The notes beneath the pieces are model-generated. The model saw only the letters and a program-made list of their open reading frames with translations. It had not been told where the DNA came from and did not search any database. A program made the position numbers and the translations under genes. From Planctomycetaceae bacterium UBA2972 (GTDB lineage Bacteria; Planctomycetota; Planctomycetia; Pirellulales; Pirellulaceae), in the NCBI GenBank assembly GCA_002348315.1, contig DEAW01000147.1:73848-89264 (forward strand): DNA of 15,417 nt. The letters are read 5' to 3'. This document shows positions 1-7,366 of the stretch, in pieces. Each line of letters opens with the position of its first letter. Position 1 is the stretch's first letter.

Positions 1-2
1 CG

Positions 3-260
3 GTAAAATTCCTTGCCGTTGCCAGCAAAGTTTTCGCTCGTAGTCCTGTTTCACCGATGCGTCCGAGCATGGTTTTACGCAGTAAAGATCGAGGGACAGT
101 CAGTTCCACGTTACTTGCCTTAGGCCTCAAACCACGCGATGCGATTTATCAATTCGCATCCGGAGTACCTGACGAAAACCGCTTTGAAGATTATTCGCCT
201 ATGCTGCGTGATATACTCAGCCGTGGTTTACGGGAAGCCCGGGCCAAGGCCAATGCCTAG
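3..260 (+). CDS. C-terminal fragment of an unrecognised protein (cut by left edge)
   Basis: An open frame runs in from the left edge and stops at TAG 258-260, giving about 85 C-terminal residues. The frame is open from base 3, so the internal ATG at 57 is probably not the start. The fragment is basic and ends in a helical Arg/Ala/Lys-rich tail (RGLREARAKANA). It contains a segment reading LKPRDAIYQFASGVPDE, and I cannot assign it to a family. It is co-oriented with pyrE, whose likely start is 110 bp downstream, so they could share a transcript. The real length, start and function lie outside the window. Confidence 0.6.
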   Translation, partial: VKFLAVASKVFARSPVSPMRPSMVLRSKDRGTVSSTLLALGLKPRDAIYQFASGVPDENRFEDYSPMLRDILSRGLREARAKANA

Positions 261-355
261 AGCTTCTGACTGAATCCCATTCAGTCTGCTATCACCTCCA
301 AGAGCGACGCATTACACTGTAGGAAGCTACAGTCATTCATAGTCATCTGGTGCAC

Positions 356-360
356 GGAGG
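356..360 (+). promoter_or_regulatory. Ribosome binding site deciding the pyrE start
   Basis: A GGAGG lies 10 nt before ATG 371. It overlaps the frame that opens at GTG 350, so it supports ATG 371 rather than GTG 350 as the start of pyrE. Confidence 0.7.
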
Positions 361-370
361 TTCGCAGGTT

Positions 371-919
371 ATGTATTCCAAAGAAGCGTTAAAAGAAGTC
401 GTACGGGAAAAAGCTCTGGAGTTCGGAGACTTTGTACTCGCCTCAGGCAAAAAAGCGAGCTTCTATCTTGACTGCCGTAAAGTAACGCTGGATTCCCGCG
501 GAGCAAAATTAGTGGCCCAGGGGATTCTTGAATTGATTGGAGATGAATTACCGGATGCTGTTGGTGGTATGGCGATCGGGGCGGATCCGATCACCGCTTC
601 GGTTTTGACCGAAGCGGACACTCAGGGCAAGACTTTGCGAGGTTTTATCGTTCGTAAAGAGGCTAAAGAACACGGCAAGGGCAATCAGGTGGAAGGGCCG
701 GTAACATCCGGAGACCGCGTTATTATTGTGGAAGACGTCGTGACGACCGGCGGAAGTAGCCTGAAAGCAATCGAGCATGTAGAAGCAGCGGGACTTAAAG
801 TCGAAGGGGTGATCGCCATTATTGACCGATTGTCCGGAGGTCGTGAAGCCTTTGCTGCCAAAGGTTATGAACTGCAAACATTGCTGACCATCGAAGATTT
901 CGGCATTTCGGCAGAATAA
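371..919 (+). CDS. pyrE: Orotate phosphoribosyltransferase
   Basis: This enzyme joins orotate to PRPP, releasing pyrophosphate and giving orotidine 5'-monophosphate, the fifth step of pyrimidine synthesis in the cytoplasm. The protein is 182 aa from ATG 371, a normal length for the family. The PRPP-binding signature is clear at residues 117-130 (RVIIVEDVVTTGGS, with the ED pair followed by TTGGS). The mobile catalytic loop with Arg95, Lys96, Lys99 and His101 lies at about 92-105. An N-terminal substrate segment (ASGKKASFYLDCRKVTL) matches the usual 'SG..S..Y.D.R' pattern. ATG 371 is chosen over GTG 350 because a GGAGG lies 10 nt upstream of it and the extra seven residues are not family-like. 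No other pyrimidine gene is visible. The gene converges with the zinc-ribbon gene on the other strand. Confidence 0.95.
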   Translation: MYSKEALKEVVREKALEFGDFVLASGKKASFYLDCRKVTLDSRGAKLVAQGILELIGDELPDAVGGMAIGADPITASVLTEADTQGKTLRGFIVRKEAKEHGKGNQVEGPVTSGDRVIIVEDVVTTGGSSLKAIEHVEAAGLKVEGVIAIIDRLSGGREAFAAKGYELQTLLTIEDFGISAE

Positions 920-927
920 CTCCGGCA

Positions 928-996
928 GCTATTTTCATAGCAGATCCCACTAAATCGCTCTTTCCCTACCTATCGAAATTCCCTTATTATTTCGAT
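928..996. terminator. Weak hairpins between convergent genes, possible terminator
   Basis: Two small inverted repeats follow the pyrE stop: GCTAT/ATAGC (928-941, 4-nt loop), and a perfect 8-bp ATCGAAAT/ATTTCGAT stem (972-996, 9-nt loop). Neither has a clean T-run, so termination for pyrE and the convergent zinc-ribbon gene is only a guess from position. Confidence 0.3.
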
Positions 997-1039
997 TGAA
1001 TGCAAGTGAAGGTGCAGTTTATCCGCTTTCGCTATGCCG

Positions 1040-1312
1040 CTAAAACAGTAATTGCAGTGACAACAGGAATCCCAGGATTCCAAGAATCGCAAGGGCGACC
1101 CACCAGAGTGGGCGACCTAGCCAGGGGTTGTAAGCAGTTGCTGAAGGGGTGATGAACATCCCGCAATGCGGACAGATATCGGCGAATTCGTAGACTTCTT
1201 CACTGCATTCAGGACACGCTAAAAATTCGGTTGGTTCGTCATCCCAAACATCGGATTCGGACCACTGGCCGGAGTAATCGTCATCGTGTTCATAGTCGTC
1301 TTCGTAGGGCAT
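1040..1312 (-). CDS. Small acidic zinc-ribbon membrane protein
   Basis: This is a 90-aa protein in three parts. Residues 1-30 are very acidic (many Asp/Glu with Tyr). Residues 33-50 form a zinc-ribbon knuckle pair with CPEC at 33-36 and CPHC at 47-50. Residues 69-89 form one strongly hydrophobic helix ending at the C-terminus. A tail-anchored protein with a cytoplasmic metal-binding head is the simplest reading. Such proteins are common as uncharacterised 'zinc ribbon domain' proteins, and the binding partner cannot be told. The start is ATG at 1312-1310, with no strong ribosome binding site before it. It is divergent from the LysM protein across a 121-bp gap and convergent with pyrE. Confidence is high that it is a real gene and low for any function. 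Confidence 0.8.
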   Translation of the reverse strand: MPYEDDYEHDDDYSGQWSESDVWDDEPTEFLACPECSEEVYEFADICPHCGMFITPSATAYNPWLGRPLWWVALAILGILGFLLSLQLLF

Positions 1313-1433
1313 GGGTACTACTTGGTACTTGTAAATCTTGAGAATTCGATGGAACTAAAAACCTTAACTGGCTTACGAAAGCCAAACCAACTTATATTCT
1401 AACGAAGTCTGTATTTCGTCAGGGAGGACGAAA
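1313..1433. other. Divergent intergenic region with inverted repeats
   Basis: This 121-bp gap must carry the start signals of two divergent genes. It holds a perfect 6-bp inverted repeat TGGCTT-ACGA-AAGCCA (1369-1384), a smaller ACGAA/TTCGT repeat (1402-1419) ending just before the LysM-gene ribosome binding site, and a 10-bp-spaced direct repeat of GGTACT (1314 and 1324). I could not find a convincing -35/-10 pair. Confidence 0.35.
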
Positions 1434-2879
1434 ATGCAAAAGGTAAAAACACTATTCATCTTTACCTTCATGGTGGTCATCTTATACGGCGCTTACCACG
1501 TGCTGTATCGTGAAGCATCGCCTCCTCCACAGGAAGTGATCGAGGCGGTTGCCGAAGGCGGTGCCGAGCCAATCAATCTCGAACTGGGCACGGAAGTCTC
1601 CGCAGATCAACTGCTGGCCGACCTGAACAATAATACGCCCCTGGTGAATAATTCACTCGAGGAACAAGCCAACAGTGTGACAGCGGCAGATGATGGTCAG
1701 TTTGAATCACCAGCTGCAGGCCAATTGGATTTGGAAGCAGGTACGAATTCATTCGAATCTCCTTTGGCTTCCAATACAGAAGCTGAACAACCAGTCGTAC
1801 CGGTACCAACCACAGAGAATCCCCTGGTTGATACCGCAGAGCAGGCTCCTGCTACCGAAACGTCAACCAATGATTCCCAGTTCGTTCTCGAACCGAATGT
1901 TAACACCACGGATTTCCCTCTGACCGATACCAACGACAGTGATTTTCAGCCAGCCGGTGGCGGTGAAGATGCTTTTTCCGTAACGGAGTCAGGCAGTGTG
2001 GCAGCAGCTGCCAACACGAACGACGCTTTCCCTCTGGCAGATGGTGGAGCCGATATCAAACCATTCAATACGAATGTTAGCGGCACCGGTAATCAGAGTC
2101 AGCTTGAAGAACCGTTATTCAATGACGGAAATGTGTCACCGGCTAACAGTATCACCGAACAAAACCCTGTTCCAGCTTCCTCCGCTTTTGCGACTGCCTG
2201 GGCCGCAGCCCAACAGCAAGTGGAAACCGGACATTTACGAGAAGCCTTACAAGCACTATCTGCTTATTACGGCAGCACAGACTTAAGTGCTCAGCAAGCA
2301 CAGCAGCTTTTACCAGTACTGGATTATCTTGCGGGCGAAGTGGTCTATTCGCGGAAACACTATTTATTTGAAGCTTATACAGTAGGGCCTAATGATTCGC
2401 TCGAATCGATTGCCTTTCAATTGCGAGTTCCTGCTCAGTTGTTAGCCAACATTAACGGCATTCGAGATACTGCGACGCTCAAAGCAGGCGATGAACTGAA
2501 GATTGTTCAGGGGCCGTTCCGAGGTGAAATCCGAGTCGCAACGAAAGAGTTAACGTTGTTTGTCGGTACACTTTACGCCGGACGGTTTAAGGTGGAATTA
2601 GGCAATGAATTCAATTCACAACCCGGCCAGTATTCCATCCTGGATAAGCAGTTAGATCGTAGTTATTACGCAGCAGACGGCTCGATTATTCAAGGAGGTG
2701 CTGTGAATAACCCCTACGGTAAATACTGGTTAGACCTCGGCGGAAATATCAGTATTCACACCCAGCCTCAGGACACAGCGACGCGTCAATCCGGCCTGGG
2801 AAGTGTCAAGCTTAATCCGGTTGATGCACGGGATGTCTATCATATCCTCAGTGCCGGCAGTCAGGTGATTGTGAGATAG
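1434..2879 (+). CDS. LysM and degenerate L,D-transpeptidase (YkuD-like) envelope protein
   Basis: This is a 481-aa protein anchored by one N-terminal membrane helix (about residues 5-24), with the remainder probably periplasmic. Residues 28-245 are a low-complexity spacer rich in Asn, Asp, Thr and Glu with loosely repeated FPL/ND motifs. A helical segment follows (about 250-312), then a LysM peptidoglycan-binding domain (315-358, YTVGPNDSLESIA... to LKAGDELKIV). A C-terminal region laid out like an L,D-transpeptidase starts at about 363. Active enzymes end with an 'IHG' histidine and an 'SHGCIR' cysteine motif. Here IHT (His442) is kept, but the second motif reads SGLGSVKL, with Ser457 in the cysteine position. 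The whole protein contains no cysteine. It is therefore probably a peptidoglycan-binding or structural protein, not a cysteine transpeptidase. GGGAGG at 1422-1427, 6 nt before ATG, supports the start. Confidence 0.85.
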   Translation: MQKVKTLFIFTFMVVILYGAYHVLYREASPPPQEVIEAVAEGGAEPINLELGTEVSADQLLADLNNNTPLVNNSLEEQANSVTAADDGQFESPAAGQLDLEAGTNSFESPLASNTEAEQPVVPVPTTENPLVDTAEQAPATETSTNDSQFVLEPNVNTTDFPLTDTNDSDFQPAGGGEDAFSVTESGSVAAAANTNDAFPLADGGADIKPFNTNVSGTGNQSQLEEPLFNDGNVSPANSITEQNPVPASSAFATAWAAAQQQVETGHLREALQALSAYYGSTDLSAQQAQQLLPVLDYLAGEVVYSRKHYLFEAYTVGPNDSLESIAFQLRVPAQLLANINGIRDTATLKAGDELKIVQGPFRGEIRVATKELTLFVGTLYAGRFKVELGNEFNSQPGQYSILDKQLDRSYYAADGSIIQGGAVNNPYGKYWLDLGGNISIHTQPQDTATRQSGLGSVKLNPVDARDVYHILSAGSQVIVR

Positions 2880-2883
2880 TCGC

Positions 2884-4209
2884 CTACGAACGATCTTCAC
2901 TTCTCAGCTTCGCTCGGATTTCGGCCAGCCGTCTTCCCAACTCAGCTTCGAAGCCTCGATTCACGGGGTTGTAGTACTGTTTTTCAACGCCTAAATAGTC
3001 AAATGCGGCCACACCGTCTTCATGATTGTGGGCATATTTGTATCCTTCACCATGACCAAATTGTTTGGCGCCCGAATAGTGTTTATCTCGTAACGCCCGC
3101 GGTACAGGGATGGTGCGGCCATGACGAACATCGCTGCGTGCCTCATTGATGGCGACTGTCGAAGCATTGGATTTGGGAGCACATGCCAGATAGGCCACGG
3201 TTTGACAGAGTGTGAGTTGGCATTCCGGTAGTCCGATGAATTCACAGGCCTGCATGCAGGCTACAGCGACAGTGAGTGCATGGGGGTCCGCATTTCCAAC
3301 GTCTTCACTGGCCAGGATCACCAGACGCCGACATAGGAAGCGGATGTCTTCACCTCCTTCCAGCATTCTCGCGAGCCAGTAGATTCCGGCGTCCACATCA
3401 CTGCCTCGAATGCTTTTAATCAGAGCGCTGGCGACGTCATAGTGCTCATCTCCGCCAGCGTCATATTGCATGGCCTTACGTTGAATGGATTCCTCTGCGA
3501 GCGTCTTATTGAATTCCAGCGGGAACGACGGACTCGAAAGGACACCAATTTCCAGAATGGATAATGCTCGCCGCGCATCACCATCGGAAACTTCAGCAAT
3601 GAATTGACGGGCTTCGCTTGTCAGTGTGACGTCGTAACGACCAAGCCCTTTGAATTGATCACTGAGAGCCCGGTCGAGTAATTGTTCGATGTCTTCCACC
3701 GAGAGTGGCTCGAACTGAAAGATGGTAGATCGGCTAGTGAGTGCATTGTTCACGGCAAAGAACGGATTGGAGGTAGTGGCTCCGACAAGTGTGATCACGC
3801 CGTTCTCAACGTCCGGTAGCAAGGCGTCCTGCTGCGCTTTATTAAAACGATGAATTTCATCGATAAACAACAGCGTTCGGGCTCCACCTGCGCGTAGTTC
3901 ATTTTGAGCGGATTCCAGGACTTCCCTTAGATCCTTTACACCACTGGTAACCGCACTTAGCTGCTTAAATGTACTTTTTGTTTCTGTCGCCAGTAATTGA
4001 GCAAGCGTCGTCTTACCGCATCCCGGGGGGCCATAAAAAATGACAGAGCCTAACCGGTCAGCCTGTAGTAAACGGCGTAGTAGTTTACCTTCGCCAAGGA
4101 ATTGCTGTTGCCCGACAAACTCCTGCAGAGAGGTAGGACGCATGCGGGCCGCTAAGGGTTTGGCTCGTTCTAGATTTGATTTCTCAGAAGCTTCAAACAG
4201 TGAATTCAC
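2884..4209 (-). CDS. rarA: Replication-associated recombination protein A (AAA+ ATPase)
   Basis: RarA (also MgsA, relative of Mgs1/WRNIP1) is an AAA+ ATPase of the clamp-loader clade that acts at stalled replication forks in the cytoplasm. The 441-aa protein has the expected N-terminus (KPLAARMRP... FVGQQQFLGEGKLLRR), Walker A GPPGCGKTT around Lys66, Walker B LLFIDEIHRF with Asp117-Glu118, a sensor-1 segment LVGATTSNPFF (about 141-151), and a GDARRAL sensor-2 helix. The C-terminal half matches the tetramerisation region, including SDVDAGIYWLARML and the late motif YKYAHNH. Length matches the family (about 430-450). The start is GTG at 4209-4207. An internal start would lose conserved N-terminal residues, so GTG is preferred despite a weak ribosome binding site. 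The stop lies 4 bp from the stop of the convergent LysM gene. Confidence 0.95.
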   Translation of the reverse strand: MNSLFEASEKSNLERAKPLAARMRPTSLQEFVGQQQFLGEGKLLRRLLQADRLGSVIFYGPPGCGKTTLAQLLATETKSTFKQLSAVTSGVKDLREVLESAQNELRAGGARTLLFIDEIHRFNKAQQDALLPDVENGVITLVGATTSNPFFAVNNALTSRSTIFQFEPLSVEDIEQLLDRALSDQFKGLGRYDVTLTSEARQFIAEVSDGDARRALSILEIGVLSSPSFPLEFNKTLAEESIQRKAMQYDAGGDEHYDVASALIKSIRGSDVDAGIYWLARMLEGGEDIRFLCRRLVILASEDVGNADPHALTVAVACMQACEFIGLPECQLTLCQTVAYLACAPKSNASTVAINEARSDVRHGRTIPVPRALRDKHYSGAKQFGHGEGYKYAHNHEDGVAAFDYLGVEKQYYNPVNRGFEAELGRRLAEIRAKLRSEDRS

Positions 4210-4376
4210 AGGATCTTTCAGGGTGTAAAAAAACAGGAGTTAATTTAATTAGTTCTTAGCAGAAAATTGTACGGATTTAGCACGAACTTGCCACTAATAC
4301 AGTAGAGGCTTTCAGTCACGGAGGATCGAGAGTCAATCAGAGCAACCACTGTAGATAGAAAGTACAGGCACTCGCG

Positions 4377-6347
4377 ATGCGATTAACATTACGGACAATG
4401 TTGGCCTACCTGGATAACATTCTTGAGCAGGATGATGCTGAAACGCTTGGTGCAAAGATCAGCGAAAGCGAATTTGCCAGTGATTTGGTGTACCGCACCC
4501 TTAGTAGCACTCGTAAAGCAAATCTGAGTGCACCTCCTCTGGATGGGAAGGGAGTTGGAGCGGATCCAAATACGGTTGCAGAATACCTGGATAATACGCT
4601 CAGTGAATCCCGGATACCCGGTTTCGAGAAAGTCTGTTTAGAGTCCGATATGTACCTCAGCGAGGTTGCCTGTTGTCACAGCATTCTATCGAATTGCATG
4701 GACCAGCCGGTTGCGATCAAAAATGACACTCGCGATCACATTGTCAGTGCGGTCCAACAGTCGATTACACAAGCCGAGCAGTTAGAGCAGTTAGAAGAAA
4801 CTCGGCCAGCTTTGGAAAACCTGATTCAGCCCAAGCCAGCCGGAGTTCCGGAATATATCAACACAAAAGCTCATCCTTTGTGGCGTGCCACAGTGATTCT
4901 TACGTTTCTTTTGCTGATGGCTATTATTGGCCTGCGTGCTGTCGGACCCTTTGATACCACTCATCCCTGGGTGGGTTCCTTCTTTGAAGATTCCATAGAT
5001 CAATCCGACGTACAGCCGGTTCCTACGCCATTGGAAGATCCCGAGTCGGATAGTACTGCGGACCTTTCTCAGCAATCAGCGATAGACCTGCAGACTTCAC
5101 AAGACTCGTCTTTACAGCCGACTCCCACCACAGACGATTTCGATGTTATGGATTCGCAGTCGCCTGAAACACAAGTGCTTCCCAATAACACCGGTGTTTC
5201 GATGTTGTCGGATGGAGGTGCGTTTGGCGAGTTACTATCTGACAGCCAGCCTTTGTTGCGTGCCGAAGACGGTGCCTTGAATCGTCTCGTGAGTGGTGCG
5301 CAAGTGCTGGTAGGTGATGCCTTAGTGAGTATTCCGGAGTTTCGTCCCGAGTTACTGTTGAACGACGGCACGAAACTTCTCTTAGCTGATGCTTCCGGAC
5401 TTGAAACGAGTTTGTTACAAGAAGACACCCTGAACTTGTACCTCGCTCACGGAAAACTCGTGATCCAGGGGGGAGAGCTTATCACTTACAAATATCGTTT
5501 ACAGGCTGGGGATGTCGAATTCGACGTTGTGTTGAATAATCCTCAGGCAGTCGTGGCTTTGGAAAGCGTGCCCTATCAAACAGCTGAGGGTGAAGTCAGC
5601 CGACTGGTAAGACTGGTAGTCAACCATCATGTAACGGTTTCAGATCTCTCATCCCAGACAGATTTACCGGCAGCATTGGACGCCAGCCTCACCTCCTATG
5701 TGGTATTCACCGGGAATTCGGTTGTGACGCGAGAAACTCATTTACCAGAGTGGGCGACTGACGGGCCTTCGGATTCGATCATGTCGGAAGCTCAGGCTGC
5801 CTTCATCGAATCCATTGTGGAAGGTGATGATTTTGTCCAACAGCTTCAGAGAATCTACGAATCTCACCGGTTGGTCAACGTCCGCCGATTGGCTGCCTAC
5901 AGCTTGATGGAGCTGGGGGATGCAATTGCTCTGTTGGGCGTACTCAATGACCAAGCTTATCGGGCCTACTGGCATCAGGACATAAAAGTGCTGCAGGCCT
6001 TTTGCCATCGTGATGTGAAGAGTCGAGCATTGGTGGAATCGGCATTGATGTCCTATTCAAGCGATAATACGCAGCAGCTGTTATCGTTTTTGACTGAATA
6101 TAGTGACGAGCAGCTTCTCAGTGGTGTTGCGGACGACATGATAGATCAACTGGAGTCACAGATCATGGTGGAGCGAGTGATTTCTTTTTATCGTTTGCAG
6201 CAAATCACTGGAAAGACCTTACTGTACAAGCCTCAGGAAAACCCACAGCGTCAGACATTACCGATTCGTGAATGGCGAGAGTTATTAACGGATAATATGG
6301 TGATCAACCGTGATGTTGAACTAGCGGCCAGACTGCTGTCGAAATAG
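4377..6347 (+). CDS. Single-pass membrane protein, anti-sigma/FecR-like organisation
   Basis: This is a 656-aa protein that I do not recognise as a named gene. Residues 1-130 are a predicted cytoplasmic part with an internal duplication. LAYLDNIL (9-16) followed by ISESEFASDLV (28-38) is echoed by VAEYLDNTL (67-75) followed by LESDMYLSEV (88-97). 'AYLD' helices of this kind begin many anti-sigma factors. A membrane helix spans about 171-189. A Ser/Asp/Gln/Pro-rich linker follows (about 195-280). A beta-rich region at about 300-400 (LLLNDGTKLLLAD, LYLAHGKLVIQGG) resembles FecR-type sensor domains. A long helical C-terminal region comes last. This suggests a signal passed across the membrane, but no sigma factor gene is adjacent, so the role is inferred. 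No good ribosome binding site precedes ATG 4377; the nearest GGAGG is at 4320-4324, so the start is uncertain. Confidence 0.75.
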   Translation: MRLTLRTMLAYLDNILEQDDAETLGAKISESEFASDLVYRTLSSTRKANLSAPPLDGKGVGADPNTVAEYLDNTLSESRIPGFEKVCLESDMYLSEVACCHSILSNCMDQPVAIKNDTRDHIVSAVQQSITQAEQLEQLEETRPALENLIQPKPAGVPEYINTKAHPLWRATVILTFLLLMAIIGLRAVGPFDTTHPWVGSFFEDSIDQSDVQPVPTPLEDPESDSTADLSQQSAIDLQTSQDSSLQPTPTTDDFDVMDSQSPETQVLPNNTGVSMLSDGGAFGELLSDSQPLLRAEDGALNRLVSGAQVLVGDALVSIPEFRPELLLNDGTKLLLADASGLETSLLQEDTLNLYLAHGKLVIQGGELITYKYRLQAGDVEFDVVLNNPQAVVALESVPYQTAEGEVSRLVRLVVNHHVTVSDLSSQTDLPAALDASLTSYVVFTGNSVVTRETHLPEWATDGPSDSIMSEAQAAFIESIVEGDDFVQQLQRIYESHRLVNVRRLAAYSLMELGDAIALLGVLNDQAYRAYWHQDIKVLQAFCHRDVKSRALVESALMSYSSDNTQQLLSFLTEYSDEQLLSGVADDMIDQLESQIMVERVISFYRLQQITGKTLLYKPQENPQRQTLPIREWRELLTDNMVINRDVELAARLLSK

Positions 6348-6526
6348 TTGGGTGGCAAGCGATACGACGGCTTTTACTTTCTATTTGAATGTTTTTAGAC
6401 TGTAAAAAAATTACTTTACTAACACCACACGCATATCCCAAGAGTCCAGTGTCTTCTAAGGCAGTCAAAATGGGTCGCTGGAGAAAGGAATTTTGATCCA
6501 GGGTGGGTGATTTGCTCAGATTCACC

Positions 6527-6551
6527 AAAAGGGTGGAAATCGAACCCTTTT
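6527..6551. terminator. Hairpin with A/T tracts, possible bidirectional terminator
   Basis: The perfect 8-bp stem AAAAGGGT/ACCCTTTT with a 9-nt loop has A4 on the left arm and T4 on the right arm, so it could act in either direction. It lies 180 bp after the stop of the preceding gene. The T-run is short, so function is uncertain. Confidence 0.4.
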
Positions 6552-6711
6552 CTCAGTAGTGCAATGGGGGTAAACTAAATTGGTCGAACTGTCAGAGTTT
6601 TGACAGCCGGTGGTTCCCGAACCAACGGATTCGTTCTCTGGTGATTTGGCCAAAATTGCACAACCTAGAAGCAATGCCGAACGGCTGAGGTCCTGACAAA
6701 GGGCTAGGGCC

Positions 6712-6736
6712 AGAAGCCATGACGGCTTTTTCTTCT
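6712..6736 (+). terminator. Attenuator-like hairpin in the hpf leader
   Basis: AGAAGCC pairs with GGCTTTT (7 bp, one G-T wobble) around the loop ATGAC and runs into TTTTTCTTCT. This resembles a weak intrinsic terminator. It lies about 50 bp before hpf, so if transcription starts upstream it would work as an attenuator. The ATG of a short leader frame sits in the loop. Confidence 0.4.
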
Positions 6737-6790
6737 CCGACTGGTACACCTATTTGGTTACTCTATTCAAAAGGAGGGCAAGCATGCTAA
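6719..6790 (+). CDS. Possible 23-codon leader frame overlapping the hpf start
   Basis: ATG 6719 opens a 23-codon frame (MTAFSSPTGTPIWLLYSKGG, then three more residues) whose TAA at 6788-6790 overlaps the hpf start codon region in another frame. It has no convincing ribosome binding site of its own. A frame of this length ending here can easily arise by chance. It is listed because of its position, not because of any similarity. Confidence 0.2.
   Translation: MTAFSSPTGTPIWLLYSKGGQAC
6772..6778 (+). promoter_or_regulatory. Ribosome binding site deciding the hpf start
   Basis: AGGAGGG lies 5 nt before ATG 6784. It lies inside the frame opened by TTG 6754, so ATG 6784 is the better start for hpf. 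Confidence 0.85.
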
Positions 6791-7134
6791 TTGGTATCTC
6801 TGCAAGGCACGGTCATATTGGTCACCGCACACAAGAGCGGATTCAGGGAAAGATCGGCAAACTACTTCGATTTTATAACCGTTTGACGTCTATCGAAGTG
6901 ACGGTCGATTTAGAGCATCGAGAGAGTCCTGTTGCTGAAATCCGGGCTACTCTTGAACGCCACGACGATTTTGTAGCGACTTATACTGCACCAAGTATAG
7001 TGGCTGCCGTCATGGGCGCTGAACGAAAATTGGAACAGCAAATACGACGTTACAAGGACAAGAAAAAACACAAACATCGTTCGCCTCATGGCAAGCGATC
7101 GGCGGTGCCCGATTTTAGACCTGAGGTGAACTAA
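6784..7134 (+). CDS. hpf: Ribosome hibernation-promoting factor, short HPF/RaiA type
   Basis: HPF/RaiA proteins bind the decoding region of the 30S subunit and help idle ribosomes dimerise or stay inactive. The protein is 116 aa from ATG 6784. Its fold pattern fits: an N-terminal strand (LIGISARHG), a helix with ERIQGKIGKLLRF (18-30), a strand IEVTVDLEH (37-45), a second strand pair, and the final helix with AERKLEQQIRRYKDKKK (79-95). The tail to residue 116 is basic and probably flexible. It lacks the extra C-terminal domain of long HPF, so it is the short form. It is first in line before ptsN, ptsH and ptsI, recalling the rpoN-hpf-ptsN arrangement of proteobacteria, but no rpoN is present here. 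TTG 6754 was rejected as start because the strong AGGAGGG favours ATG 6784. Confidence 0.9.
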   Translation: MLIGISARHGHIGHRTQERIQGKIGKLLRFYNRLTSIEVTVDLEHRESPVAEIRATLERHDDFVATYTAPSIVAAVMGAERKLEQQIRRYKDKKKHKHRSPHGKRSAVPDFRPEVN

Positions 7135-7366
7135 CCGGTTCGATCTTCCCGAGATTGGGTGGGTCAGAATGCAGGATAGCAAATCAACTACGAATTACCG
7201 TTGGTGAAAATGAATACCAGGCATGGTTCCTAAAAAGAATGACTCCCGGGTGGAGTGATTCTTTGGCGTGTCTAAGCGGTGATTCCTAAGAAGTGATTAC
7301 AGATTGGGGTAAGTCCCCGGACTTTGGTCATTGTTTCTCGTTCACGTGGTTAACTAGGTGAATGTT
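7135..7366 (+). other. Intergenic region between hpf and ptsN with hairpins
   Basis: The hpf-ptsN gap is 356 bp. This first part holds a 13-bp stem (7234-7264) and two mutually exclusive small repeats: GGGG-TAAGT-CCCC (7306-7318) and AAGTCC-CC-GGACTT (7311-7324). No gene-like frame and no clear promoter were found. Confidence 0.4.
7234..7264 (+). terminator. Strong hairpin downstream of hpf, terminator or attenuator-like
   Basis: AAAGAATGACTCC pairs with GGAGTGATTCTTT (13 positions, one G-G mismatch) around a CGGGT loop. The 3' arm ends in TTCTTT but no long T-run follows. It lies 100 bp after hpf and about 230 bp before ptsN, so it could reduce read-through or protect the hpf mRNA 3' end. 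Confidence 0.45.

Larger units (their letters stand above)
6348..6783 (+). other. Long structured intergenic region upstream of hpf
   Basis: This 436-bp gap has no gene-sized frame but is dense in inverted repeats. They are AAAAGGGT/ACCCTTTT (6527-6551), CTGTCA/TGACAG (6589-6606), a near-perfect 10-bp stem CCGGTGGTTC/GAACCAACGG (6607-6628, one mismatch), the palindrome TTTGGCCAAA (6645-6654), and a terminator-like hairpin at 6712-6736. It probably contains the end of the upstream transcript and the leader of hpf. No confident promoter was found. Confidence 0.5.

Noticed and set aside
6531..6547. tRNA T-arm-like sequence on the - strand (GGGTTCGATTTCC)
   Set aside because: The flanking bases do not pair as a 5-bp T stem and no acceptor, D or anticodon arm is present. 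It is better explained as an 8-bp hairpin.
6600..6605. Perfect TTGACA -35 box upstream of hpf
   Set aside because: Nothing resembling TATAAT is found 16-18 bp downstream (sequence there is around CCAACGGA), and the box lies inside a hairpin stem.
6645..6659. Sigma-54-like promoter (TTGGCCAAAATTGCA) upstream of hpf, tempting because of the ptsN link
   Set aside because: The GG and GC doublets are separated by 8 nt instead of the required 10, so it does not fit the -24/-12 pattern.
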